The notes beneath the pieces are model-generated. The model was not told the DNA's origin, searched no databases, and saw only the letters and a program-made list of their open reading frames with translations. Below, piece by piece: positions 11,948 through 24,087 of a stretch of DNA of 64,000 bases. The position numbers and the translations under genes are program-made. The stretch's first letter is position 1. Each line of letters opens with the position of its first letter. This stretch comes from Eutypella sp. D-1 (taxonomy: Eukaryota > Ascomycota > Sordariomycetes > Xylariales > Diatrypaceae), in assembly GCA_023313575.1 (NCBI GenBank), contig JAJTTP010000003.1, positions 1,054,001 through 1,118,000 on the forward strand, read 5' to 3'.

Positions 11948-13750
11948 TTAGTTGTTGGTGAGGGTGAGTAGACTAGAGTCTACCTAAGTATGATAAAGAG
12001 TGTGCTGTAACTCGGGACGGATGAGAAGCTATCCAAGCCAAGCTACTCCGTCAACCCGGCCACAGGAACGGCTCAGTAGATGATAGTATGTATGGCTTGT
12101 CAATATCGGGCTCTCTTTTTACGGATGATAATATATCGTTCAGTACTATACTGTATCGTACAATACGCAACTACTTCGTACATGTGAAAGCTACTGGAAT
12201 AAAGGGAGCTCTACCCAGTAATTACCTACCTAGCTAGGTAATTTAGGACCTCAGGAGGTTTAGGCAGAGAGAGCCGCCTCTTCTTGGCAGGGCCTTAATT
12301 ACCTAAAGTTTAAGCCAGCATGCGGTCTTACCGTAATGGCTGGGATTGGCTGGGCTCAGGGTCGGTGCTCCAAGTGCTCGCTATTGCTTAAATATTTATA
12401 GGCCATGGGCAGAAGTACATAAGCGTAAGTCTCTCGCCATGCATATACACGTAGCTTGCCCTTACCCGTCAGCGAAATCAACCATGAACCAACCAACCAC
12501 CTGCAATCAACTAATATCCAGTGGATGTCCTTGCTGAACTTAATAGCTAGATTGACTAGTATAGTAAATGAATACGCATAATTATACAAATACGGAGTAC
12601 GTAAGCGAAATATAACGTATCGCCCATATACTTGGGTTACTTGTCACCCGTCCCCATTCCAAGTGTTGATACCTGAAGTAAGTTGTCCGTGTTGCAGCTC
12701 GATATATAAAATATAAGTGATAATACGGCAAACCACCGATATATTACAAAACTCGATCGGTACTTCCATATAGGAGTACTTGAAATCTCCTGGAGCAGCC
12801 GGCTCTATCGCCGTCTCTTCTTTTCTGGGTTTTTTTCTCCAAGCCAGCTAAACACCTGGATATCAGGAAACTCTCTTTCAGCGAAGCACAGCACCTGCGT
12901 AGCTTGACTCAACTCATGTTGACTTTAATTCAGCTCAGTAATTACATTAGGTACTTAGGTAGGTATATAAGCTCAGCTTCAACCCTGGAACCAGCCCTAG
13001 CCTATCCATAGTAAATAAATGTGCCTACAGACCTAGCCCCTCCAGCTTCCACCCACGCTCCCCCCCCCCTCCTTATTCCACCAAACCAGGCACGAGATAG
13101 AGGGGTTGAGACACCCGCGGAAGTCCATTAGATCTGGTTCGGCCGTAGACGCCCACCACTCCCATCATTCTTGCCATGTGCGCGTGCTTTCCTTTCATGT
13201 TCATACATAAAATATATATATACTCTCCTGAACACTCCCGAGACAAAAGAAACAGAAAAAGAAAGGGGAAGGAGGGGCATTATCCCCCCCAAATTATCCT
13301 GCCGATTTCCGGAAAGGGACTGCTATAACGAGAAAAAAAAGAAGTAGGACAGCAAAGTATTCACTTGCATGGCGTTTGTTTATAATATATTTTCGAAGCT
13401 CCACCCGGGGTTCTATATGGCTTGACTACTTGTATGTAAGTCGCGTTAGAAAAATAGAAGCTCCTCTCCCTTCCATCAAAAGCAACGATTTCAGCTCTCA
13501 AGAGTCCGCTACCCCCTTGCCCCCCGCTTTTGTATGCCTGATATAACGGATATAATAAGTGCTGCCTCGGACGGACAGCCGAACAATTGCTGCGGAAACC
13601 CTCTCTTTTTTTGTTGCCTCCCGTCAACCCTCTCTTGTCCCGAAAACTCCGGTCCGTATGCCATCAAAAAAAGAGTCGTAAATGTGCGAAAGAACGCCAT
13701 GATATAAAGTAGTTTAGGGTGAGGGGGGGTATCATTTCGTTCCGTAAAGT
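11948..13750. other. Intergenic: upstream of the M24B peptidase, downstream of the Zn2Cys6 factor
   Basis: No gene recognised. TACCTACCTAGCTAGGTA-type palindromic motifs sit near 12220-12245 and 12950-12970, and an AT-rich patch lies at 12540-12780. A polypyrimidine/poly-C stretch lies around 13050-13080. If the peptidase starts at 11947 instead of 11770, its 5' exon touches this region. Confidence 0.55.
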
Positions 13751-16700
13751 CTAATCCACTCCGTGTTGCGGGAGCATTCCATGCCATGGCGTATTGGCCA
13801 GTAACTCTTCGGGGTTTCTCGGTTGTCGCCGCCGCGGGACTGGCGTTCCCGCCTGCCGTTGTAGCCTTTGTGGATGGATGATGCGCCGTACCGACTGGTG
13901 CTGTAGTGGAGTCGGCACCTGGACATGGGGTTGAGGTGGGAGGATGGGCGGAACCTGTCCCATTTGTTGCATGGGTAACATCGGATCGGCGTACATAGTG
14001 GTCGCAAAATCGAAGCCCGGATGAGCTTGCGTCTGCATCATATATGGTGGGAGGGGCCCTAGCAACTGGCCTTCGATGCTGTCGTATAGATTAGGCATGT
14101 AGAACTGGGAGGGATCTTGATGAGGAATGCCTCCCGGGCTAGCACTATGCGCACCGAGTCGCTGGTCACCAAAGTCCACTCGCGGCTGGTTTGGATATGC
14201 TAGCGGGTCGCCGGAGGGAAACATCATAGCGTCTAGCCTATGTATCGGGTTCATTGCCCCAGTCGTCGCTTGCTGAAGTAGGTGAGACGTGTCGTGAAAT
14301 GCTGCAGTCGCGGCGCCGGGCGACGGCGCAGATAGATCTAGGGACGGGAATTCAAAGCTCGAGAACGAATCGTTGTAGTCTACAGTTTGCATCGGTGTGT
14401 TGTCGAAAGATAGAGTCGACGGGGGTGACGTGATGGATGAACTTTCCGGCCTTGATGACGCAATGTCAAACCCGTGTGTTCGTGACGATTCGGCCGAGTA
14501 ATGCGAATGTGTTCGAGACGATGCCGATAGGAAGCTAGCGGCTCGTGAACCAGATGCTGGGCGTTTCTTCGAAGATGTCGATGCGGTGGACCTTGGCTTG
14601 ACCTTCTTAAGATTATCGGGCAGTTGGTCGAATATGGTCTTGACAACAGTTTAGCTCAGTCTCCGTCGTAGGGGTTGGTGCCGGGGGTGCCGACTTACAC
14701 TCAAGACTCCAGAGATTCTGTCGGCGGCCAAGCATGTCCTCGCAAGCCCATTGATCATCTCCTTACCAGCAATGGCATCTGACAGGATTTCCTTGGACCC
14801 GTCCTTGTCCTGGTTTTCTAGGACGAAGTAAACTAGAGTGAGGATGGCGAAGAACTCAGTGAAGAAGGTGAACCAGTACGGCCCTACTAATGAGACCTGC
14901 CTCCGCATCTCTAGTCCAATGTGAACAATATTGCGAGCAACAGTGATCCCAGCGGCACCGCAGGCATATCCTCGTTCATCGACGTTTTTCCCAGCCGAAA
15001 CCCGGGGGGAGACATAATGCAAGAATGGTCTATAAAGGACCATTTGCACGTGGGCAAAAGCGAAACGTAAGAGATTGCGAACCCTGAGCATGTTACAGAT
15101 CATCAGTATTTTCTCAACTCAACTCCAAAAAGGTAACAGAACATGGGAATGGGAGACGCTGCCGCTTTTTTTTCGGGGGGGGGACTAACCGGACGACTTC
15201 ATCAGGCCCTTCAGGGTTCGGCCGCCAAGCCATAGGCAAATCCTCGTTCCATTGCTGTAGCTCCTCTTCCAACTCCTTCACTTTCGAGTAACTGATCGAA
15301 TATGATGCATTTGAGAGGTCAGATGTCGAGGCCGAGGCCGATGCAGAGCCTCCTATTGAGCCCGAGCCCGAGCCTGAGCCTGAGATCGATCCCTCGGTTG
15401 CATTCTTATCCTTACCCTTTAGCGGGTAGATATGCCTCACAGTTTTTCCGAGTATGTTCATGAGTTTGGTGTGCGCATTGAAAGCTTCGAAGAATGAGGG
15501 CGTTCCAGGAGGTGGGTTGAGTATCCCGTCAGCAGTAATGAAATGGTCGTCGACTGGCGTTGGCAATGGCTGGTCGATGTCCTCGTCGTTTAGGAGTAGG
15601 GGGAACCCCAATAATGCGGATACGTATGTATCGATTTGCCGACACACGTAAAACACCCTGCGTCTCGATTCGGACTCGATAGAGTTAATTTGGGTCTGAG
15701 GAAAGTGCCGGTGCAGGCCCATCCTCAAAGCGGACCGTAAAGCAATACCGACAAAACCGTAACACGTGCTGAGATTAGATATCGATTGAATGAATAGGAT
15801 CATGAACAACAATGCTTGGAGCGATGTGAGATCTCGGCACTCCGTGATGTCTTGTAGCAATGACCTCGCCGCATTGTAGTATTTGAGCCTGACAAGCAAT
15901 GCAACAGGTTAGCATAGAACCGACAGATGCTCGTAACTATTAGAGATTGCTTACCCTTGGTCGATGGCAACTTTATACGGCAAAGGTCCCGATTTCCTAT
16001 CGACCACGTTGTACATACAACCTAACGCCATGACGGCGTAGGCCAACGCGAGATTGCGGTTGTCTTCTATCTCGAAAGTTTCTGGTGGCTTCTCGTAGAG
16101 GCTGTTTAGCATCTCGTAAAAAGATGGTTGATGCACAATTCGCAACAGGCAAGTCGCGTTGCTCAGGGACTCGGAGCATAGAGCTAAAGCAGTCGACTTT
16201 GGTGGTAGGTTATACGTGGGCGGGAGATTCGAGGCAGACCACGGCGAGCTTGCGGAAGATTTCGGCGAATCGAGACTCACAACCCCATCGGACCGGGGGG
16301 ATTTAGACATCGATGGTAGCTGATTATCTCGGCCAAGAAAGGAGCGAAAATGCTCCTTCATGCGCTTGAAGAAGACGGAGCCCGAAGAAGTTCCGTGGAA
16401 ATCGTAGTCGCCCTTGTCACTAAGTTCAAGTTGCCCAACAGAGTCGATCATGGATCGCAAGGGAGAATCTTTACTGGACGAGCTTGCTTGTTGGGATTTC
16501 TGAGCAGCAGCCTGGAGCCGGGCTTTCTCTCGCATGCGAAACTCCTGCTGGACCGATGGATCGAGGTTCGGGTCGTTAAGGTCGACGTCCGGCATAAACT
16601 TGCGCAGCAGCGTCTCCGCTCTGGATAGCTTGTTCTCCAGCGCCTCGATATATTGCGGCGCCGGATTCCTACGCCGGTTAGACGGCTTGTCGTATGTGCA

Positions 16701-17378
16701 TTCTGGTATCAAACATTAGCGACCACATACTAAGATAGTCAGACGGGAGCGCAGCTACCATAACTATAGACTTGGCAATGGGTACATGGTTGTCGACCAT
16801 CACATTTTATTTTCTTTCGACGACATCTACACACAAGTTAGCCACGAGGTACGCGATCCTTTATGGGGGAGGGGCATCTCTTACTCGTCACAGGCCTAAT
16901 ATACAAACACGTCAAACCCGCACGCGCAGCATCCCCCCAGCCAGGATTAGCCCCGCTGGGAAGGAGCGCGAGACGGGATGCGACGTAGCTCAAGGTTAGT
17001 CAAATGTGAAATAACAAGATATAAAAAAAACAATTAAATACAAGACGCGCGTCCGCGCACGCAGCCTCGGGGCGATTTTTCGATGCTACATCACGAATGC
17101 AAACTTACCCGAGTTACCCTCCGACGTTTCTGGATGGGCACGACCGGCACGTCGCTAGTCGACTCACCGGTGCCGGTTGGGGGTTGGGTCGACGCAACCG
17201 CGGGCGCATCCTCATTGGGGGAATCGGCATCTTGAAGTTGGGAGGTGGAATCCTCATCGTCAGACAGCTCGAGCTGGGGCGAAGCTGTATTCTCGTTCTT
17301 AACAGAGGCCGCGGGGTTTCCAGGGGGCTGCGATGGGCGAGACGGAGGTGGCATATCCGTTGGACCGGGGGATACCAT
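13751..17378 (-). CDS. Zn2Cys6 (GAL4-type) transcription factor with Fungal_trans domain
   Basis: A fungal nuclear DNA-binding regulator. Minus-strand exons are 17378-17109, 16895-16885 (11 nt), 16826-16759, 16702-15955, 15888-15190, 15083-14699 and 14638-13751. All phases join to 1022 aa. The cluster C92-X2-C95-X6-C102-X5-C108-X2-C111-X6-C118 is canonical but is built from four exons; the micro-exon supplies A-C-D and part of E. A basic NRRRNPAPQYIEALE linker and a coiled-coil dimerisation stretch follow. The Fungal_trans domain (about 330-560) has LSTCYGFVGIALRSALRMGLHR and ESRRRVFYVCRQIDTYVSALLG. A Gly/Ser-Ala/Ser repeat lies near residue 510; the C-terminus is Pro/Gln/Met-rich and probably activating. 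The acidic, Ser-rich N-terminus precedes an RRRVTR basic patch. The zinc-cluster flank reminds me of the BglR/COL-26 carbon regulators, but that is recollection only, so no symbol is given. Confidence 0.94.
16885..16895 (-). other. 11-nt micro-exon of the Zn2Cys6 factor
   Basis: The exon reads GCCTGTGACGA on the minus strand. It is preceded by a TTAG acceptor and followed by a GTAAGA donor. It is needed to complete the zinc cluster: without it the first cysteine is missing and the frame breaks between the exons ending at 17109 and starting at 16826. Confidence 0.88.
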
Positions 17379-17751
17379 GACGTCCTCCTGTGAAGAGCGA
17401 AACCCAGCCCGCAGCCGTCCTCTTTCGGGTTCTTCACTTGTTCAGGAGGTAAAAGATGAGTGCTCGTCGCATTTTGAGATGGCTCCCGCTACGTTCTTGG
17501 CTACCTGACTGGTGACAATGAAGCCGGAGGTGTCGCGGGCTGGCAGGGAAATGGGCGGAGCGGACAAGCCGCGAGTGATTGAACAGATAAGACAGGAACA
17601 AAATAACAATGAGTAACGATGGAACCAGCTCGGTAGGTACTAGTGGTTGTTATCTCGATAATGAGTGCAGCAACCTTGAATTAACCTCTTAAATTGGGCC
17701 TCAGGTGAGCGAGGTGCCTGCCAGTGGACCAAGTGTGAACGAGGGGAGTAG

Positions 17752-17781
17752 TAAGCGGGAAGCGGGAAGCGGGAAGCGGGA
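17752..17781. repeat. AAGCGGG tandem heptamer, four copies
   Basis: Directly visible tandem repeat about 0.4 kb upstream of the transcription-factor start. Confidence 0.9.
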
Positions 17782-18845
17782 GGAAACGACCGAAATCGAA
17801 CAGAAGAGCCGTCAATAAAATTGGCCAAGCAAGACCGGGGTTGATTAGATGCCAGTCAATTGGGACGTGACGACGAGAGGAGATCGATACCAGCGGACAC
17901 AGAGAGAGAAGAGGACAGAAAGATGCTGATAAGGTACCTATACCAAGTATGAGAAGATAGCAGGTATGAGATAGTACGAGATAGTATGAGATAGGCAAGG
18001 TCGAAGTTAGGTGAAGGTAGTAGGTATGTGTGGGCGTGAGTGCAAATTGTGAATATGAGTGTGTGTTTGCCCGCGTATAGATCGATCAGCTGGTTTAATC
18101 GGGAACGACAGACTCTGGTACGGTATAGCAGCACCCTCGACGTAAGAAAAAAAAAGTCAATTAGGTAGTAGACGAAGCCCAGACGAAGACGAAAACGAAG
18201 ACTACCTAAAAGAGATACGCGGGCCTAGTAGTAGGGATAATGGTGGAAGGTGGGCTACTATTACGTAGTAATTATCTTTCCGATGTTGCTTGTCTAAAGT
18301 AGATGCATAAAAAGACTACCTTAGCACGAATGGTTGAAATGGTTGGATGTACACACGGGCGTTAAGAAGTGTGGCTTTTCAGGTCAACCAGGTTATGAAT
18401 GATTGAGATATTGTATGGGGGGAGGGGAGGGGGGATTGTTCAAGGTCCTATCGATTTCCAGTGCCTTGCCCAGGTGTGGGAGGGATTCACGGGTGTGAGC
18501 GTGGGTGTGAGCGTGTGAGTTTTGGGTCCAAGTAGTAAGTGAAGTGAGGTGAGTGAGTGAGTGATAAGACCAAAGCAAGGGCTGAGAAGAGCGGAGCGCC
18601 TATGGAGAGGCCTAAGGTTACCTAGGTAGGTAGAGAGTCCTTAGGTTGAAAGGGGGCCCTGCTCGGGCTCGGACTAGACGGGGTGACGACGGGGTTTGGA
18701 AAACGGGAGACGGGAGATAATGGACAATAATAGATAATGAATTGTTTGGTGGCTCGACACGACAACTCGAAACGCGAATAGAACTACTAAATGAGTACTA
18801 TGTAGTAGATGAGAATAGTAACGTCAGGCTGGAGAGTCTAGCCGT

Positions 18846-18877
18846 CGAACGAACGGACGGACGAACGAACGGACGAG
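18846..18877. repeat. GAAC/GGAC tetranucleotide tandem tract
   Basis: Alternating GAAC and GGAC units, read directly, in the upstream region of the Zn2Cys6 gene. Confidence 0.85.
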
Positions 18878-21800
18878 GATGATGACGAGGCGGTAGAAGA
18901 TGGCGGCGGCGGCGGAGGGAAAGGGAAGAGAGGATCCATGGATGGCCCAGGTGGTAGGAGATATTACGAAGTAGTTCCAAGGTTAGTTTACTAAGTAGAG
19001 AGCGAGATGGGCGGATAGACGTAAACTTCCGCGTAGACTGGTGGTAGGTGGTAGGCAAGTAGGTTAGGTAAGTAACTAACTACTCAGGTACCTAGGTAGA
19101 TGGGTTTGGGTAAAATTGAAGCCGCTAGCCCTGAACTGGAGAGCTCTACAAGTATTACTACCCGTGGACTGGTCAAGTACATACATACACACCAAAACAA
19201 AAAAGAAGTCCGCTGTAGAAACTTCCGCCGAGGTCTTTGACTTGCACTCAAACTGGGTACCGGTCTGATAAGGGCTCTAGTTCCAAGTTAGATGAAGTTT
19301 TAGTTCCTAGGTCACCTCTAGTCTGCTCCGGGGCTACTCTAGGGAGTTTTTTTTAGTGCAAAGAAGAACATGTGCAGTAACTACATGCGTACATAACCTA
19401 CATACAACCCTCCACTTCACCCCTTGTATACATATGTAAATCGATTCGTACTTTTTCGTACTTGGACGAAGCACATCGCAAAAAGCCATTCCAGATGCAA
19501 TACTATAACAGTGGAGATGGTTTAGCTGCATGACTGGATATCTGGTTAGGTACCTCTAACTATTACTGATTTACACTGATTTACTACGTAGAAGAAGTAC
19601 CGCATTCTGTGTATAGCAATTGTTGTCGCCAACATACCTACATATAAGTACTTACATGTACGTCCTGACATCTCCGGCCGGTGGACATGATATCTGGCGA
19701 CCTCGAATGATGTGTGCATGTCTATACACGGGGTTTGCCATGCATTTTGCTGTCGAAGCGGCGAGCGTGGTTTAGGAGATGACAACAAGTAGTTCTACCA
19801 ACGAGAGCAGTTACGCGAAAGACGACCCCAATCTACACGGAGGAATCAGATATGCACTTATAGCTTCTATATCACTCCATATTGGTATGTATATACCTAT
19901 GTAGATATATATGTCTACATGTGGTTGTATGTATGTATGTACGCATCCATGGATGTGTGTGTATGGAATTATAGCCCTAGAAGGTGATAGACTCCTGCGC
20001 ATACTTGAGCATACACCTGCATGCTTGAGCACTTGACGTATAGCACGGATTAGCACGTCTCGGTTGTTATATTGTAAGTAACATTCGATAGGACTAGACG
20101 GCGGGATCTAACAAATCACTTTTCACGTATAATCATGATTGGCCGATCTTACATAACAAGGCTAACTTGTCGCCATCCCTAAGGCAGACAGCTTGTGTAT
20201 ATCGACGGGCATGCCGAACAACGGCGGCCCAACTAAGCGCATATAATCCTGTATATACCTCGGGGGGCGATTCACCAATCAAGGCTCTTCGGCCTCCCTT
20301 TACTCTCTTGTTTCCCATTGTATACCTGGTTCCAGGATCCGATGACAATGCTGTAATGTAACCAGGTTGAGAGATCTCGGCCCACGTACAGCGCCGTGTA
20401 TCCGGCCAGAGGCTACGCTTCAACCCCCTAGTTATTTCCGAGGACTTCGTCGGTCTAGTCCGCATATATCTTGCCCGTAGCCCTCAGGTCCAGGTCGGTG
20501 GGATTTATAGTCATAGAGATGTTAGCTAATTAGGTATCTCCAATTCCGCCCCCATCTTTGCCATGCCCACGGGGGGAGCTCAATGTGCCCCTTGATAGCT
20601 TGTCAGCCTCTCCGCGTTATACGGCCTCGCACTTACATGCATACCCTACTACTATTACCTTTCTGACGTCTTCCTGGGGAAACGCTACACGTCGCGGTAC
20701 GTAAGGCAAGGTCTATCTCTCTTTCCCCAAGGCCCCAAGGTCCCACTGCCTACTCCCCCCTTTGATTTCCGTCCAATGTAAATCTAGGAAAATCCGCATA
20801 TGCACTGCTAAAGCCGAGAGTATGTATGTTCACGATCCCTGGACAGCTGAAAAGAGAGACCTTGGGGCCCGAGTGGGAACTTTGAAGCTTATCCCAACGT
20901 GACGGGCAAACGGGCGACATGGCAGCATGGCTGGCATGGGGCAGGACCATCTATCCCTTCGCTCGAACGCGCAACCAGGCCGCCAGGTAGCTCCTCCCGG
21001 GCCGGCTTGGCTTTCGCGGATTTTGTGTACCTGGTCTTGGCGTACAGCCTATCCAAGAAGCAGATCCAGGAGGCTCGAGTCGGGGCAAGCGGGTATCCAA
21101 CCCACAGCGATTCGGTTTAGAGTTGCCGCACGAGTCCCTCGTGGTTTGTCTTGGTCGTCCGTGACAACTTTTCGTCGGCCTTTGCGCTTCTGGGCAAGAG
21201 CAAAGGACTCTGTTTCGCCTATGTCGCCGTTCCTAGCTTGAAAACCCGGGGTCCGGTGTCGTCATTTATGTTTACAAATGCAATAATATGTAAGCAAATG
21301 TGGAAGATACGGCCAGCCTTATCTCTCAGCCTCAGGAGGCCTCCCTCCAGGGCCTCGTCTTCATATATGCGTGTGTGTATATATATATATATCTGCCTAA
21401 GGGAAGTGAGTTATGTACCTATGTAGGTAGTTATCAGCTACGCGCGCTCAGCAGATGTTTCTTTGCAGGTTCCTGGAGGCGCGAGCGAGGTGCGACCTCT
21501 CCCGCAGGTGGCCGCGGAGGGAAAGAAGAGAAGACACTTCGAACGTCCTCTCGGGCAGGGTTTCTCGGAAAGTCGGCACATTAGGCGGACTAACCAAGAC
21601 AAGCCTTGCCTTCGCTAATTCTTGGCAGCTTATCCACATGGAGATCCCCTTGTAGCATTGCAGGGGCCTACTTTCATTGGATAGATTTACCTTGTCCACA
21701 CACACTCGCACACACGGACTCCCAAACCAGACTAAACAGACAGAACAGTTAGAAGAATTGCAGAATGTGAGGAAGCTTGCCGTGCGTTCGGGTTTTGTTG

Positions 21801-24087
21801 GTGTTTTCGGTTTTCTTTTCCTTCGGGTGGTTGAGGACAACGCCAGGACCACATGGGGAAAATCTCAGGATTCCATCATCAGTTCAACTTGGCAGGCAGC
21901 CTTGGCGGCGACTCCCTAAGGTCTTTAACCTAACCTGGCTAGCATCGACATATCTACTGTATGTAAAGGCAACAAAAAGGCCCGCCTGCATGAGCGAACG
22001 AGACCGAGATCAGACCTCTGGGGTTTCCCGCAGAAAGGCGCGAAGCAATACAACGGGATACCCAGTATCCAGCACTCAACCAAGATTTCCCCTTCCCCCC
22101 TCATTGCCGCCGGCGTCACACAGACATATGTGGCTTTTTTTCCCCCTTGGTCCTAACACCCCGCGATGGGCAATGCGGGGGAGAATGTGAACCAAGATGG
22201 TCTGGTGGTCAAAAATAAGCACTGGAGTAGTCAGAACCCGGGGAAATCGAAGCAAGCCCATGCTGTGTTCTTCCAGGTAGTTATGCTGTGCAACTATGAA
22301 TGGAGTGCCAAGTAGCCAGCCTTAGCTAGGAAGAGCAGTGTATGCTTGGGTTCAATACCGGGCGGTGATGTTTAATATGGGCTGTATCGTTCAATACAGT
22401 CTGGGCTTCCCCGGTACACCTATGACCACATATAGGATGAGTCTGCAGCATCAACCAGTAGGTGGTATATTTACTACATCATTATATGCAGGGCTTCATA
22501 CGCCTATATAGTATGTACAAGTCCTTGACTTCGGCAAATAACATAGTGCCCGGTATATAGAAGTATATATCAGTTACTAAAAACGAGGCTATCTAGGTTG
22601 TTACCCTGAAGAGGAATTGGCAAGGATATACAAATTGCTTGCTGGGACTAAGTGAGGCCTCCCAATTCACAAGCCCTGTATATATAATGACAACGGCAAT
22701 TTCGAATAATATGTTACTTACGTATGTACTTGAATTCCGGGGCTGCCATCATAAGGGGGTTTATCATGCCGATAGAACATTTACCTACCAGAGACCGAGA
22801 CGGTTTTTTCTATAAGCTACTTACATTTTGGACTGACGATATCATTACAATAAGTGCCTAACTACCTACCTAAGTAGGTAGGTACCTACACCTAGGTAGT
22901 TAGTCAGTTGGGCTAAATTAAGCTGACTTAAACACATCTATAAATAGCCTTGGCTCCCTTGTGATAGCTCCTCGATACAGTCCAATTTTATCAAACCAAA
23001 TAGCAAAACTGAAGTCTTTCCTACAAAGACCCGCCTGTGATCCAATATGAAATGAATCGTAAAGCCTAAGTATCGATATGTACGTGCTTCCTTTATGTGT
23101 GTCTCTCTCATGTGCACCACACTACGTAGATTAAGTACCCATAGATGGAATAGGCCACACATAATAACTTGTAACCATCCTAGTTATAGCTGATGGCTAA
23201 TTCGGTAGCTAATGCGTAAATGTTGACGTAAGCAGCCGCGTACGGCTCATCTCTACATGCCTACTAGTGTAGATAGCATCATTTAATTGAATACTGATAA
23301 TCGAGTAGGTACTACTTACTTACTTACTTAGGGTATAAGGCGACTTATCTAAGGAGTTGGCCAAAGGCGGGAATAAGGTTAGCGGGCCTAGGTTCAAGGC
23401 TGGGAGCTGAAATATCCTGAGCTTGTAAATGGATGGTGATGGGTACCTACTTAGGTATGTAGACACTCAGCAGGTAGTACTTCATACCTACCAACCTGCC
23501 AGGTGCCTGACTTGCCCTGATAGAACCTTGGTTACTTTCCGAGTTTGGAGCTCAGCCCTGTGCAATTGTACACGTGCAATCCCAATAAGTAAATGCCCAG
23601 GTGGGAGCTACCCCGCGAATCTGCGGTGATAAGATAGCTAGACAATTTAGGTACCTGGTAGGCGGGGGGAGCTCCCTTACCTAAGGTACCTAAGTAGGTT
23701 GCTTAGGCAGGTGATAGGCACCTACTCCTAGACTCCAGGGCTACCTTGTACATTGTCAAACGCGACTTCAACCTTTCAATGTTCAATCCTCAATCCTCAA
23801 ACTTCAAACTTCAAACCTTTGATTTATCGTATTGGGTGTACCAATCTCGTACATAACCTACCACCTTATTGACCACTCATACTTCAGAACCAACAAAGCG
23901 ATCTGACCTGACCTATCGCATATTTGTCGCTTCCTATTTCTTCTGCCTTCTTGCCCCCTTGCCCCGCGATTCCGTGGTGGCTTCCTCAAGGTTGATCAAC
24001 AAATATACCAAAGGTCTTCCAAGGATCTCCCAAGGGTCTATCTATATCTCGTCGTCTCTAGAGAACCTATAGAGAACCCCTCTCAAG

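Larger units (their letters stand above)
17379..24087. other. 6.7 kb intergenic region upstream of the Zn2Cys6 factor and of CSN1
   Basis: No protein or RNA gene recognised. It contains four AAGCGGG heptamers (17752-17781), GT-rich runs near 18000-18060 and 18480-18560, a GAAC/GGAC tandem tract (18846-18877), and TATATA plus ACATAC-rich stretches (19860-19960, 21370-21395). Many ACCTAGGTA/TACCTAAGTAGGTA palindromes occur, densest at 22860-22905 and 23650-23730. The left part may hold a long 5' leader for the transcription factor. Open frames of up to 137 codons near 21450-22190 overlap in several frames and look random. Confidence 0.55.

Noticed and set aside
21448..22190. Frames of 134 and 137 codons on opposite strands in the gene desert
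   Set aside because: They overlap each other and have low-complexity or random sequence with no recognisable domain; kept as non-coding.
22349..22370. GGTTCAATACC, a possible Pol III B-box
   Set aside because: No acceptor or anticodon stem could be built upstream, so no tRNA is claimed.
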